A stretch of 64,000 bases of DNA. It comes from JAVBNC01 sp031551765. Lineage in GTDB: Bacteria; Desulfobacterota; Desulfovibrionia; Desulfovibrionales; Desulfovibrionaceae. Made by a program: the position numbers and the translations under genes. Shown one piece after another: positions 7,990 through 16,920 of this stretch (within the stretch, counting starts at the first letter, position 1; each line of letters opens with the position of its first letter). The stretch is from NCBI GenBank assembly GCA_031551765.1, contig JAVBNC010000011.1:14715-78714 (forward strand), in the 5' to 3' direction. Under the pieces are notes generated by a model, which searched no databases, had not been told where the DNA came from, and saw nothing but the letters and a program-made list of their open reading frames with translations.

Positions 7990-8834
7990 GAGGGTTCCTG
8001 TTGTTTGCGGAGAGGTTTGCGTTCGGTGCCCGGAGGCAGCGGCAGATCCAGCTGCGAAGGGGTAAAGGCGTCCGGCCGGGACAGTTCCCGGACCAGAACC
8101 AGGGCTTCCATGCCTTTGGGGTGGCTGAGGCGTATTTTCCGGGGCGTGATGCGGGTGCTTTCGTCCCAGTACTCAATGTCCATGCGCCAGCCCTTGCCGC
8201 CCTGGGCGGACCAGGAAAGGGGCAGGCCTTCGGCGTTCAGCTCCAGGGTGCCGGGCAGGCGGACGTCGTACAGCCGGAAAGACAGCGAATTACTGGCGGC
8301 TTTGGCAACGGGCGGGACGGGGAACGCACGGCCCGGAACGCTGTCCACGAAAAACAGGGAATACTGCCCGGTGAGCAGCAGGGAAAAGTCCGCCAGACTG
8401 AAAGGCAGCGGCACGCCGAACGCCAGCAGGTTCAGTTCGCCCCCGACATGGGTGTACGCGGCGTTTTCGTTGGGGACGTAAGCGAGAAAGGTGTTCGCGT
8501 CTTCCCGAACCTTGCTGGCGACGTTCCCCGGCCCGGCCAGGATATCCAGGCGCAGCGGGTAGGGGTTTTGCGCCGCGCCGTTGCCCCAGAAATACACGGT
8601 GACGCGCTGGCTCCCGTCTTTGTTCCGGTAAGAAAGAGTGGCGTTGACCCGGAAGGGGCCCGCGTTGGCTTCCGCCATGCGGGAGTTGTCCTGAAAGCGC
8701 TCCCATACGCCGCCGGGGGCCGGCAGCGCCCCTTCCGGCAGTTCGGAAGGGGCCTTGGCGCAACCGGAAAAAAACAGAGCGCCCAGCAGAAAGAGCGCAT
8801 AGGAGACGAGCCGCCTGGACAGGTGCGTGATCAT
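7986..8834 (-). CDS. LolB-like outer-membrane lipoprotein
   Basis: 282 residues. A lipoprotein signal peptide ends at FFSGC (Cys25), so the mature protein should be lipid-anchored. The body is beta-rich (FRVNATLSYRNKDG, SLSFRLYDVRLPG), like LolB/DUF4292 proteins that accept lipoproteins at the outer membrane. The match to LolB is by pattern and size only. It overlaps both neighbours by ATGA junctions: the TPR lipoprotein upstream and rpiB downstream. The operon suggests work on the envelope together with the TPR protein. Confidence 0.65.
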   Translation of the reverse strand: MITHLSRRLVSYALFLLGALFFSGCAKAPSELPEGALPAPGGVWERFQDNSRMAEANAGPFRVNATLSYRNKDGSQRVTVYFWGNGAAQNPYPLRLDILAGPGNVASKVREDANTFLAYVPNENAAYTHVGGELNLLAFGVPLPFSLADFSLLLTGQYSLFFVDSVPGRAFPVPPVAKAASNSLSFRLYDVRLPGTLELNAEGLPLSWSAQGGKGWRMDIEYWDESTRITPRKIRLSHPKGMEALVLVRELSRPDAFTPSQLDLPLPPGTERKPLRKQQEPS

Positions 8835-10543
8835 TGCAGGGCCTTCAGCTTGGCGCGGAGCGCCTCGGGATTGTCAGGGGACATGCCCAGGGCGCGGGTG
8901 TAGGCCTTGCGGGCTTCCGCCTTTTTGCCGAGCTTGAGCGCGATGTCGCCGTAATGCTCCCAAATAATGGGGTGGTCCGCGCCCAGTTCCACGGAGCGGT
9001 TGATGCTGGCCCAGGCTTCCTGGTATTCGCCCATCTGGTACTGAACCCAGGCCAGGGAGTCCACGATGTGCAGGTCATCGGGCGCGCCGATCAAGGCCTT
9101 TTTGATCATTTCATGGGCCTTGGGCAGGTCCCGGCCTTGTTCGGCCAGGGTGTAGCCCACGTAGTTCAGGGCCTGGGAATTGTCGGGATCCAGTTCCAGC
9201 AGCCGCTCCATGAGGCGCATGGCCTCTTCCTTGTCGCCCGCGGCGTCGGTCATGCTGGCCAGGTGGTAGAGCAACTGGGGATCGTTGGGCCACTGTTGCA
9301 GGGCGTCTTGCAGAACGGAGCGGGCCTGGGTGAAGTCGCCGCCTTCCGCCGCCACCTGGGCGGCTATGATGCGGTAGGATTTGTCTTCCGGCAGCGCGCT
9401 CACGGCCTGCAGGGCCAGGGACAAGGCTTCCTTGTCGCGCTTCTGCTCCAGCATGAGCTGCAGGCGCCAGCGCAGGGCCCGCTCGCCCAGGCGGCTCTGG
9501 AAAGAAACTTCGCCCAGCAGGCGTATGGCCTCGTTGGGGTTCCTGTGGGCTTCCAGGGCCACGGCCGCCAGGTAGAAGGAGATCTCTTCCGGCGCGCCCG
9601 GCCGTTCTTTGAGCTTGTTCAGGATCTGGGAGGCCCCGGCGTACTGCTTTTCATCCAGAAAAGCCGCCGCCGCTTCCAGTTGCAGCAGGGGAGAGGGCGG
9701 GGCCTTGCTCAGGGCTTTAAGCGCCAGATCGGGCCGCTTGGCCTTCAAATGCGTGTCGATAAGCCGCAGCCAGAGCGGGATGGTGTCCGGCGCGCGCTGC
9801 AGGGCTTTTTCATACTGCGCGGCGGCTTCGGCGTATTTGCCGGAACTTTGCAGCACCACGGCCAGATCGACCCAGGCTTCGATGAATTCCGGCTCGTCGC
9901 GCACCAGGCGGCGCAGTTCCTGTTCCGCCTCATGGTTGCGGTTCAGGCCTATCAGGGCTCTGGCGTGCAGATGCCGGGTCGTGGGCGTCCAGCGCTGGTG
10001 CGGGATGCGTTCGATAAGGGCCAGGACATTCTGGTAGCGCTTGGAGAGCAGGTACAGGCGGGCCAGTTCCTGCAAGGCTTCGATATTGTCCGGGTGTTTT
10101 TTGACAAAGGCGCTCAGCGTGTCCGCCGCGTCGTTCAGTCGGCGTTCCTGGGCGTAGCTTTCCGTAAGCACTAGAGTCAACGCCAGGTCGTCCGGGTAGC
10201 GGGCCAGGCCTTGGCGGGCGGTGTTGCGGGCTTCCGCCCAGCGTCGGCTGTCCAGGTAGAATTCCGCCGCTTCCCGGTAGATGGAAACGTCGGGGTCCAG
10301 GGCCAGCAGCTTTTCAAAGGCGACGCGCACCGCTTCCATGTCGCCGTTCAGGGCGGCGGCGTTAAGCGCCAGGTAGTAATACGTGACCTGGCTGTCCGGA
10401 GTCAGGTCCCATTTGACGCTTTTGCCGGTCTCTTTTCCCGCGCAGCCGGAAAAGAGCGCCGCCATGAGCAGGGCGCAGACGAAACGGGCGGCAGCGGGCC
10501 AAGGGCCCCGTCTGCCGTGCGCGCGGGAAGGGAAAAGGGTCAT
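8831..10543 (-). CDS. TPR-repeat lipoprotein
   Basis: 570 residues. The signal peptide ends in the lipobox LFSGC (Cys34); the rest is a long array of tetratricopeptide repeats, clearest at the C-terminus (DNSQALNYVGYTLAEQG and YGDIALKLGKKAEARKAY). Such proteins serve as protein-interaction scaffolds, here presumably at the periplasmic face of a membrane. The partner is unknown. The start has GAGG at a good distance. It follows rpoH by 12 nt and is coupled to the LolB-like gene, so the order rpoH-TPR-lolB-rpiB may be one operon. Confidence 0.88.
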   Translation of the reverse strand: MTLFPSRAHGRRGPWPAAARFVCALLMAALFSGCAGKETGKSVKWDLTPDSQVTYYYLALNAAALNGDMEAVRVAFEKLLALDPDVSIYREAAEFYLDSRRWAEARNTARQGLARYPDDLALTLVLTESYAQERRLNDAADTLSAFVKKHPDNIEALQELARLYLLSKRYQNVLALIERIPHQRWTPTTRHLHARALIGLNRNHEAEQELRRLVRDEPEFIEAWVDLAVVLQSSGKYAEAAAQYEKALQRAPDTIPLWLRLIDTHLKAKRPDLALKALSKAPPSPLLQLEAAAAFLDEKQYAGASQILNKLKERPGAPEEISFYLAAVALEAHRNPNEAIRLLGEVSFQSRLGERALRWRLQLMLEQKRDKEALSLALQAVSALPEDKSYRIIAAQVAAEGGDFTQARSVLQDALQQWPNDPQLLYHLASMTDAAGDKEEAMRLMERLLELDPDNSQALNYVGYTLAEQGRDLPKAHEMIKKALIGAPDDLHIVDSLAWVQYQMGEYQEAWASINRSVELGADHPIIWEHYGDIALKLGKKAEARKAYTRALGMSPDNPEALRAKLKALQ

Positions 10544-10555
10544 ACCATCCTCAAA

Positions 10556-11686
10556 TTACTGCGTGATCCAATCCTGGGAGAAATCCTTGATTTCCTTGAA
10601 CAGATGGTCACGGACCTTTTGCAGGAGCCGCGCTTCGATCTGCCGCACCCGCTCGCGGGTGATGTTATATTTTTCGCCTATTTCCCGCAGTGTCACCGGG
10701 TCGTCAGTGAGCAGACGGTGCTGGAGAATATACGTCTCTTTATCCGAAAGCAAAGGGATTATGGTCTTGATGCGTTCGCGCACCATGTGGGCCACTTCCC
10801 TGTCGGACAGCGTGTCCTCAATACCCGCGCCAAGAGCGGGCAACAGTTCGATACGGCTCGTGCCGGGACCCTCGTCGTTGTTGGCGGGCGCGTCAAGGGA
10901 AACATCGGAGCCGTCCATGCGTTGCTGCATTTCCAGCACCTGCTCTTCCGTGACGTTGAGATTCTTGGACAGAATGGCGGCGTCCGGGTCAAAGCCCTGC
11001 GCGATAAGGCGCTGCCGTTCCTTGTTCAGGTTGTAGAACAGTTTACGCTGGGCCTGGGTGGTGCCTATTTTCACCATGCGCCAGTTGTCCATGATAAATT
11101 TAAGGATATAGGCCTTGACCCAGAACGTGGCGTAGTAGGAAAACTTGATGCCCTTTTCCGGGTCGAACTTGTGCACGGCCCGCATCAGGCCCACGTTGCC
11201 TTCCTGGATAAGGTCCAGCACGTTCTGCATCCAGCGGCGCTGAAAGTCCATGGCGATTTTCACCACCAGCCGCAGGTGCGAGGAAACGATGCGGAAAGCC
11301 GCGTCCGTATCCTTGTGGTCTATGACCCGCCGGGCCAGGCTGTATTCTTCTTCCGGGGTGAGCAGGGGGAACTTGCTGACTTCCTGCAGATACAGGCTCA
11401 GGCTGTCGTGCATGCCCCGGCGTCCGGCGGGCACAGGCAGGGAGACGTCTTCATGCTCGGCATCGTGGTGCGCGTCCGTGAATAAGGTCGCGTCCACATC
11501 CGGATCTAGGGGCGTTTCTTCCCCCATGAGCAGGGCGTCTTCCGAAGGTTCCTCGGCTTCGTGCTCGTCGCTTTCTTCATCAAGGATAAGGTCGGCCGCA
11601 ACAGCCTTGGCCGGCTGCTGCACCTTGGGCGCGCGCGCTTTCTTCGTCGCTGTCCTGGGAGAGCGTGGGGGAGTGTTCATAGTCAT
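10556..11686 (-). CDS. rpoH: RNA polymerase sigma-32 (heat-shock sigma factor)
   Basis: 376 residues. An unusually long acidic/Ala-rich N-terminal extension (about 1-85) precedes sigma region 1.2/2 (DSLSLYLQEVSKFPLLTPEE), the core-binding segment HLRLVVKIAMDF, DLIQEGNVGLMRAVHKFDP and the region 2.4 promoter-melting part. The RpoH box is recognisable as QRKLFYNLNKER. Region 4.2 ends with EIGEKYNITRERVRQIEARL. RpoH directs heat-shock and chaperone transcription. E. coli RpoH is 284 residues, so the extra N-terminus is a lineage feature. A downstream ATG (11680) is an alternative start. Nearby clpA fits its regulon, but that is inference. Confidence 0.92.
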   Translation of the reverse strand: MTMNTPPRSPRTATKKARAPKVQQPAKAVAADLILDEESDEHEAEEPSEDALLMGEETPLDPDVDATLFTDAHHDAEHEDVSLPVPAGRRGMHDSLSLYLQEVSKFPLLTPEEEYSLARRVIDHKDTDAAFRIVSSHLRLVVKIAMDFQRRWMQNVLDLIQEGNVGLMRAVHKFDPEKGIKFSYYATFWVKAYILKFIMDNWRMVKIGTTQAQRKLFYNLNKERQRLIAQGFDPDAAILSKNLNVTEEQVLEMQQRMDGSDVSLDAPANNDEGPGTSRIELLPALGAGIEDTLSDREVAHMVRERIKTIIPLLSDKETYILQHRLLTDDPVTLREIGEKYNITRERVRQIEARLLQKVRDHLFKEIKDFSQDWITQ

Positions 11687-11745
11687 AACTCGCTGCTAGA
11701 TACATCAGGACGCACCGCAAAACAACCTGGAGCCACCAATACCAT

Positions 11746-11774
11746 TGTATACAGTTTTTGTTTGTCCTTTTCAA
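11746..11774 (-). promoter_or_regulatory. Sigma-70-type promoter of rpoH
   Basis: On the minus strand TTGAAA (11774-11769) and TATACA (11751-11746) are separated by exactly 17 nt, and the start codon follows about 60 nt downstream. Confidence 0.7.
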
Positions 11775-11895
11775 CGATTTTCAGTAGAAAAACCGGCATG
11801 CCGCCGTGTCATCACAAAAACTGCCGCGCGGCGGCAAATAGTTCAGGCCGGGGAAAAATTCCGGCTGGCGCGGCACGTACCGCGTGGGAGTTACC

Positions 11896-14346
11896 ATGAC
11901 CTTTCCTTTTCGTCAGGCCCTTGAGTCGGGCGCCGCGTTATTTTTTGACGGGGGCCTCGGCACCATGCTCCAGGCTCGCGGCCTGCCGCCCGGCGAAAGC
12001 CCGGAAGCCTTCAGCCTTGCCCGGCCGGACGTGCTGGCGGGCATTCACGCCGAATATCTGGCTTCCGGTTCGGACGTCATCACCACCAACACCTTTGGCG
12101 GCACCCATTATAAATTGCCGCCGGGGTTGGACTGCTTCGACTTTAACCGCCGCATGGCGGAAATAGCCAAAAGCGCGGCGGCTGCCGCCGGACGCCCGGC
12201 CTTTGTGGCCGGGAGCATAGGCCCCACGGGCAAATTTTTGCGGCCGCTGGGGGACCTGGGCTTTGAAGAGCTGGTGGAAGCCTTCCGCGTGCAGATCCGG
12301 GGCCTGATGGCGGGCGGGGCGGATCTGCTGCTGGCGGAAACCCAGTTCGACCTGGCGGAAGCCCGCGCCGCCGTGGTGGCCGCCAGGCTGGAGGGGAACC
12401 TGCCCATCGGCGTGTCCATGACCTTTGAGAACGGCACCAGCCTGACCGGCAGCACGCCGGAAATTTTCGCCGCCACCTTCGCCAACATGGGCGTGGATTT
12501 TATCGGCACTAACTGCAGCGCCGGCCCGGCTGAAATGGCGGACACGGTGACGCGCCTGCTGGCCGCATCCCCCCTGCCGGTCATGGCCCAGCCCAACGCC
12601 GGGCTGCCGGAACTGGTGGACGGGGAAACCGTGTTCCGGCTCACCCCGGAACCCTTTGCCCAGGCCGCCGGACGTTTCGGGGCGCAGGGCGCGCGTTTGC
12701 TCGGCGGCTGCTGCGGCACCACGCCGGAGCACATCCGCAACCTGCGGGCCGTTTCCGGCACGGAACGCCCGGCCTGCGCCGTTGCGCGGCAGGGCCAGAT
12801 CACCCTGACCAGCCGCTCCGGCCTGGTGACCCTGGGCGGGGACGCGCCGCTTCGCATCATTGGCGAGCGCATCAACCCCACGGGCAAGAAGCAGCTTTCC
12901 GCCGAACTGGCTGCCGGGGAATTCACCACGGCCCTGCGTTTCGCGGACGAGCAGGTGGCTGCCGGGGCAGCCCTGCTGGATATCAACGTGGGCGCGCCCA
13001 TGGTGGACGAAGTTGCCCTGCTGCCGGAATTGGTTTCCCGCGTGGCCGCGCGCCACGCCACGCCCCTGGCCCTGGATTCACCCAACAGCCTGGCCGTGGA
13101 AGCGGCGCTCAAAGCCTATCCCGGCTCCCCGCTGGTCAATTCCATTACTGGAGAAGCGGGGCATATGGAAAAAATGGGCCCCATCTGCCGGGATTTCGGC
13201 GCGCCCTTCATCCTGCTGCCGCTCAAGGGCAAAAAACTCCCGGAAACAGCGGCCGAGCGCATCGCGGTCATTGAGGCCCTGCTTCAGCAAATGGAAAAGC
13301 TGCGCGTGCCCCGGCGTCTCGCCGCCGTGGATGTGCTGGTGCTGACGGTTTCCTCCAACGCCCTGGCCGCCAGAGAATGCCTGGACGTGATCCGCTATTG
13401 TAACGAAACGCTGCGCCTGCCCACAGTGGCGGGGCTTTCCAATATTTCTTTCGGCCTGCCCGCGCGGGAACTGGTGAACAGCGCTTTTCTCAGCATGGGC
13501 ATGGGCGCGGGTCTGGCGGGCTGTATCGCCAACCCCGGCAGCGGGCGCATCCGCGAAGCCGTGGCTTCCGGCAACCTCTTGCTGGGCAAGGACCCGGCCG
13601 CGACAGCCTTTATTGAAGGCTATTCCGCCTGGACGCCAGGCAGCGGCAAGACGGGAGCGGGGGAGCCGGGCGCGGGCGGCAAAGACGGTTCCGGCGCGGC
13701 CAGGAGCGGCGCGGAAAAAGCCGCGCTGTCCCTGGAGGACGCCGTGATTCTGGGCCGCAAGGACGAGATCCTGGCCCTGGTGGAAGCCGAGCTGAACCAG
13801 GGGACCGACCCCTTTTCCCTGGTGGGCGACCGTCTGATCCCGGCCATTGGCGAAGTGGGCAAGCGTTACGAGCGCAAGGAATATTTCCTGCCGCAGCTCA
13901 TCCGTTCGGCCGAGACCATGCAGACGGCCTTTGCCAAACTTAAACCTTTGCTTGAAAAAGACTCGCGCGCGGGCCAGAAACCCGTGGTGGTCATGGCCAC
14001 GGTGGAAGGGGACATTCATGATATCGGCAAGAACATCGTGAACCTGATGCTGGGCAACCACGGTTTTGACGTGGTGGACCTGGGCAAGGACGTGCCCGCG
14101 TCCGCCATTGTGCACGCCGCCAAAGAGCGGGGCGCGGACATTGTCGGGCTTTCCGCGCTGATGACCACCACCATGGTGCGCATGAAAGATACCGTGGACC
14201 AGCTGGCCCAGGCTGGTATGGATATTCCGGTCATGGTGGGCGGGGCCGTGGTCACACCGGCCTTTGCGGAAGCCATCGGCGCGGTCTATTCCGGCGATGC
14301 CGTGGACGCCGTGCGCGTGGCCAAGGAACTGATGACGGGCGAGTGA
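11896..14346 (+). CDS. metH: Cobalamin-dependent methionine synthase (short form)
   Basis: 816 residues from an ATG preceded by GGGAG; a GTG 12 nt upstream is possible. Domains: homocysteine-binding (about 1-290) with zinc ligands Cys207 (GTNCSAGP), Cys272 and Cys273 (GGCCGTTP); methyltetrahydrofolate-binding TIM barrel (about 310-570); a Gly/Ala-rich linker (about 580-610); the B12 cap and B12-binding domain with the DxHxxG motif (Asp706, His708). It transfers methyl from methyl-THF to homocysteine through B12. The C-terminal S-adenosylmethionine reactivation domain of E. coli MetH (about 1,230 residues) is absent, so reactivation must come from another protein. It is divergent from rpoH. 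Confidence 0.95.
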   Translation: MTFPFRQALESGAALFFDGGLGTMLQARGLPPGESPEAFSLARPDVLAGIHAEYLASGSDVITTNTFGGTHYKLPPGLDCFDFNRRMAEIAKSAAAAAGRPAFVAGSIGPTGKFLRPLGDLGFEELVEAFRVQIRGLMAGGADLLLAETQFDLAEARAAVVAARLEGNLPIGVSMTFENGTSLTGSTPEIFAATFANMGVDFIGTNCSAGPAEMADTVTRLLAASPLPVMAQPNAGLPELVDGETVFRLTPEPFAQAAGRFGAQGARLLGGCCGTTPEHIRNLRAVSGTERPACAVARQGQITLTSRSGLVTLGGDAPLRIIGERINPTGKKQLSAELAAGEFTTALRFADEQVAAGAALLDINVGAPMVDEVALLPELVSRVAARHATPLALDSPNSLAVEAALKAYPGSPLVNSITGEAGHMEKMGPICRDFGAPFILLPLKGKKLPETAAERIAVIEALLQQMEKLRVPRRLAAVDVLVLTVSSNALAARECLDVIRYCNETLRLPTVAGLSNISFGLPARELVNSAFLSMGMGAGLAGCIANPGSGRIREAVASGNLLLGKDPAATAFIEGYSAWTPGSGKTGAGEPGAGGKDGSGAARSGAEKAALSLEDAVILGRKDEILALVEAELNQGTDPFSLVGDRLIPAIGEVGKRYERKEYFLPQLIRSAETMQTAFAKLKPLLEKDSRAGQKPVVVMATVEGDIHDIGKNIVNLMLGNHGFDVVDLGKDVPASAIVHAAKERGADIVGLSALMTTTMVRMKDTVDQLAQAGMDIPVMVGGAVVTPAFAEAIGAVYSGDAVDAVRVAKELMTGE

Positions 14347-14430
14347 CTCCGCCGCGTTTTTAACGGCATTCCGCGCCTGTGCGACCGGGAGCCGCACCGT
14401 GCTCCGGCGATTCCGGGGCGGGAGGGTACC

Positions 14431-14916
14431 ATGCTTAAATTCCGAATGATCGCTGCGGCCTTGCTGCTTTTGGGGCTTTTGGCCCCCGCGCTTGGCGTCG
14501 CGGCTGAAAAATCCGCCGTCTACCCGCCCCTGGGGCTTAAAGAGCTGCGTTCCGCCGTGGCCGGAGCCAAGGGCAAGGTGGTGGTGGTCAATGCGTTCGC
14601 GTCCTGGTGCGGCCCCTGCCGGGAAGAGATGCCCGGCTTTATCGCCGTGCGCCAGTCCTTTCCCGAAGACAAGCTGCTTATGCTCGGCGTTTCGCTGGAT
14701 GAAGACATGAACGCCCTGCAGCAGTTCGCCTTCAAAATGAAATTCAACTTCCCCATTTACCTGGGGCAGCGGGATTTCGTGCAGTGGGCCGGTATCAGCG
14801 CCATTCCGCACACCCTGGTGTACGACAAGAACGGCAAGCTGCTGGTGAGCGAGCCGGGCATGGTCGAGGAAAAGGAGCTGCGGGCCTTTCTGACCAAAGA
14901 AATAGGGAAAAAATAA
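14431..14916 (+). CDS. TlpA/ResA-like periplasmic thioredoxin
   Basis: 161 residues with a cleavable signal peptide (about 1-25, VAAEK) and a thioredoxin fold. The redox motif WCGPC has Cys60 and Cys63, and the cis-Pro loop reads ISAIPHT. Proteins of this type reduce disulfides outside the cytoplasmic membrane, often in cytochrome c maturation; the specific client here is unknown. The start follows GGGAGG. The stop TAA overlaps the ATG of the following acetyltransferase, so the two are co-translated although their functions look unrelated. Confidence 0.88.
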   Translation: MLKFRMIAAALLLLGLLAPALGVAAEKSAVYPPLGLKELRSAVAGAKGKVVVVNAFASWCGPCREEMPGFIAVRQSFPEDKLLMLGVSLDEDMNALQQFAFKMKFNFPIYLGQRDFVQWAGISAIPHTLVYDKNGKLLVSEPGMVEEKELRAFLTKEIGKK

Positions 14917-15380
14917 TGAATATTACCATCCGCAAAGCCCACGCCAACGACGTCAAGGCCCTTCACGCCCTGATGATGAAAGGTTCGGAGCAGGGGCTGC
15001 TGCTGCCCCGTTCGCTGTACCAGATTCAGATCTGCCTGCGCGACTTTTTCGTGGCCGACAGGGGCGGCGACGACCCCGTGGTGGGCTGTTCCGCCCTGGC
15101 CATGATGGGCGACACCATGGCGGAAGTGCGCTCGCTGTTCGTATCTGAGGAAATGCGCGGCCAGGGGCTGGGCAGCAAGCTGGTGCAAGCCTGTCTTGAA
15201 GAGGCCGCGACCTTCGGCATGACGGAAGTGTTCACGCTGACCTACCAGACCGCGCTGTTCGGCCGCATGGGCTTCAAGGAACTGCCCAAAGAATCGCTGC
15301 CGCACAAGATTTGGACGGTGTGCATCAACTGTCCCAAGTTCCCCAACTGCGACGAAGTCGCCATGATCAGGCCGGTATGA
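14916..15380 (+). CDS. GNAT-family N-acetyltransferase, possibly short N-acetylglutamate synthase
   Basis: 154 residues from the ATG that overlaps the previous stop codon. A GNAT fold with the acetyl-CoA loop (SEEMRGQGLGSKL) is followed by LFGRMGFKELPKESLPHKIW and a Cys-rich end (CINCPKFPNCDEVAM). That tail resembles the acetyltransferase part of ArgA and stand-alone short N-acetylglutamate synthases, which start arginine biosynthesis. The specific activity is inferred, not seen. No arginine genes are adjacent. The stop overlaps the hpt start (ATGA). Confidence 0.75.
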   Translation: MNITIRKAHANDVKALHALMMKGSEQGLLLPRSLYQIQICLRDFFVADRGGDDPVVGCSALAMMGDTMAEVRSLFVSEEMRGQGLGSKLVQACLEEAATFGMTEVFTLTYQTALFGRMGFKELPKESLPHKIWTVCINCPKFPNCDEVAMIRPV

Positions 15381-15910
15381 CGGCTCCCGCCATAAAACGG
15401 ATGGACCTGATGTTCTCCGAGCGGGAAATCGCGCGGAGGGTGAGGGAAATAGCCGGGGAAATCAACGCGCTGTACCAGGACAAGCCCCTGGTCATGGTTT
15501 GTATTTTAAAGGGCGGGTTCATGTTTTTTTCCGACCTGGTAAAGCAAGTCAGCGTGCAGCCTGAGCTGGACTTCGTGCGCCTGGCCAGTTACGGCGCGGC
15601 CACCAGCGGCGCGGCCATAAGTTTTACCAAGGACGTGGAGCTTTCCCTTAAGGGCAAGCACGTCTTGTTCGTGGAAGACGTGGTGGATTCCGGTCACACC
15701 ATGCTTTTTCTGTTGCAGCAGATGCGGGCGCGCGGCGCCGCTTCCCTGCGCATAGCCGCGCTGGTGGACAAGCGCGAGCGCCGCGAGGTGGAAGTGACGG
15801 TCGATTTTTCGGGGTTTGCATTGCCAAAAGGCTTTATTGTCGGGTATGGCCTTGATTACGCGGAGCGGTTCCGGGAACTCCCCGCCATTTACGAACTCGT
15901 GTTTGAATGA
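15377..15910 (+). CDS. hpt: Hypoxanthine (6-oxopurine) phosphoribosyltransferase
   Basis: 177 residues. The PRPP-binding motif VLFVEDVVDSGHTM is present, with the upstream loop CILKGGFMFFSDL and the C-terminal purine-site segment KGFIVGYGLDYAERFRELP. The enzyme salvages hypoxanthine or guanine to nucleotides using PRPP. I chose the ATG that overlaps the preceding stop as ATGA; an internal Met (15401) is an alternative. It is last in a tight three-gene unit with the thioredoxin and the acetyltransferase, and a repeat element follows. Confidence 0.92.
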   Translation: MTAPAIKRMDLMFSEREIARRVREIAGEINALYQDKPLVMVCILKGGFMFFSDLVKQVSVQPELDFVRLASYGAATSGAAISFTKDVELSLKGKHVLFVEDVVDSGHTMLFLLQQMRARGAASLRIAALVDKRERREVEVTVDFSGFALPKGFIVGYGLDYAERFRELPAIYELVFE

Positions 15911-15935
15911 CCGCGCCTTACTGCCCGGTACTTTT

Positions 15936-16074
15936 TAGAGCATTTTACCTTTGAGTTTTTATCTTATGACAAAATGCTCTGGCCTTGCGAAACGCAGTGC
16001 GGCACGGCCCGCGAGATTGGCGTAGGCGGGCTTTGCCCGCCGTTAAGCGACAATCTCAAAGCGAAACTGCTCTA
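15936..16074. repeat. 139-bp MITE-like element with TA-ended terminal inverted repeats
   Basis: The ends TAGAGCATTTTACCTTTGAG (15936-15955) and the complement at 16055-16074 match at 17 of 20 positions. Inside are a hairpin AGAGCATTTT / AAAATGCTCT (15937-15946 with 15971-15980), GAGATTG / CAATCTC (16013-16019 with 16051-16057) and the stem-loop GGCGGGCTTTGCCCGCC. There is no coding capacity. TA at both ends fits a non-autonomous element using TA targets. It separates hpt from the DUF3426 gene. Confidence 0.7.
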
Positions 16075-16084
16075 GAGGCTGCGC

Positions 16085-16915
16085 ATGATTGTCCATTGTC
16101 CCAGTTGTGAAACACAATTTTCCGTGCCGGACGAGCTGTACAAGCCCGGCCGCAAGGCCCGCTGCTCCAGCTGCGCGCACGTGTTCCCCCTGCCTGAACT
16201 GCCCGGGTCCGCTCCGGCGGCCCCGCCCGAGCCGGTTCCGCCTGTGGAGCCGGCCCCGGTCTTTTCCATTCCGGAACCCCTGGAAGATGACTTCCGGGAG
16301 CCGGACGCCCCTATCTACGAAGAAACACGCGATGACGACGAAAAGCTAAACCTGCCCGGTAAGCCCAAGAGCAAGGTCAAGCGCGTAGCCGTTCTGGCGG
16401 CCCTGCTTATCTGCCTGGGCGCGGCGGGCTACGGCGGGTACACGTTCTACAAGCTCTGGCGTTCCGGCGGCCCCCCGCCCGCCGCGCCGGACACCGCGCA
16501 GCAGGAACTGGTTAAAAACCTGGCCCTGGCCAACGTGCGCCAGTACATGGTGGCCAACAACGAGCGCGTGGGCCGCATGGCCGTGGTGGAGGGCAAGGTC
16601 ATCAACAATTTCACCACGCCCAAAGAACTTGTCAGGGTTGAAGTGACCCTGTACGACGACAAGGGCAACGTGCTGGCCACGCGCCAGCAGTATTGCGGGG
16701 TGGTGCTCTCGCTCTTCCAACTCCAGGTTCTAAGCCGGGACGAGCTGACCAAGGCACTGGAAAACCGCATCGAAATCCTCATGAGCAACGTCAATATCAA
16801 GCCCGGCGGGGAAGTGCCGTTCATGACCGTGTTTTTCGATCCCCCCCAGGGCGCCCTGGAGTTCGGCGTCAAAATTATTGACGTCAAAGATCCGCCTCCG
16901 CCAAGTAAGAAATAA
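16085..16915 (+). CDS. Zinc-ribbon, single-pass membrane protein (DUF3426 type)
   Basis: 276 residues. An N-terminal MJ0042-type zinc ribbon (Cys5, Cys8, Cys27, Cys30) is followed by a Pro/Glu-rich linker (about 35-95), one transmembrane helix (about 101-121) and an extracytoplasmic beta domain with NFTTPKELVRVEVTLYD and GEVPFMTVFFDPP. This order is characteristic of DUF3426 proteins, whose function is unknown. The start is preceded by GAGG. It stands before radA, separated by a large hairpin repeat. Confidence 0.85.
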   Translation: MIVHCPSCETQFSVPDELYKPGRKARCSSCAHVFPLPELPGSAPAAPPEPVPPVEPAPVFSIPEPLEDDFREPDAPIYEETRDDDEKLNLPGKPKSKVKRVAVLAALLICLGAAGYGGYTFYKLWRSGGPPPAAPDTAQQELVKNLALANVRQYMVANNERVGRMAVVEGKVINNFTTPKELVRVEVTLYDDKGNVLATRQQYCGVVLSLFQLQVLSRDELTKALENRIEILMSNVNIKPGGEVPFMTVFFDPPQGALEFGVKIIDVKDPPPPSKK

Positions 16916-16920
16916 AAGCT

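Noticed and set aside
11689..11895. Possible cobalamin or SAH riboswitch before metH
   Set aside because: The interval is too short for a B12 riboswitch and lacks its B12 box; no SAH-type core was seen. Only a GCCGCCG/CGGCGGC pairing remains.
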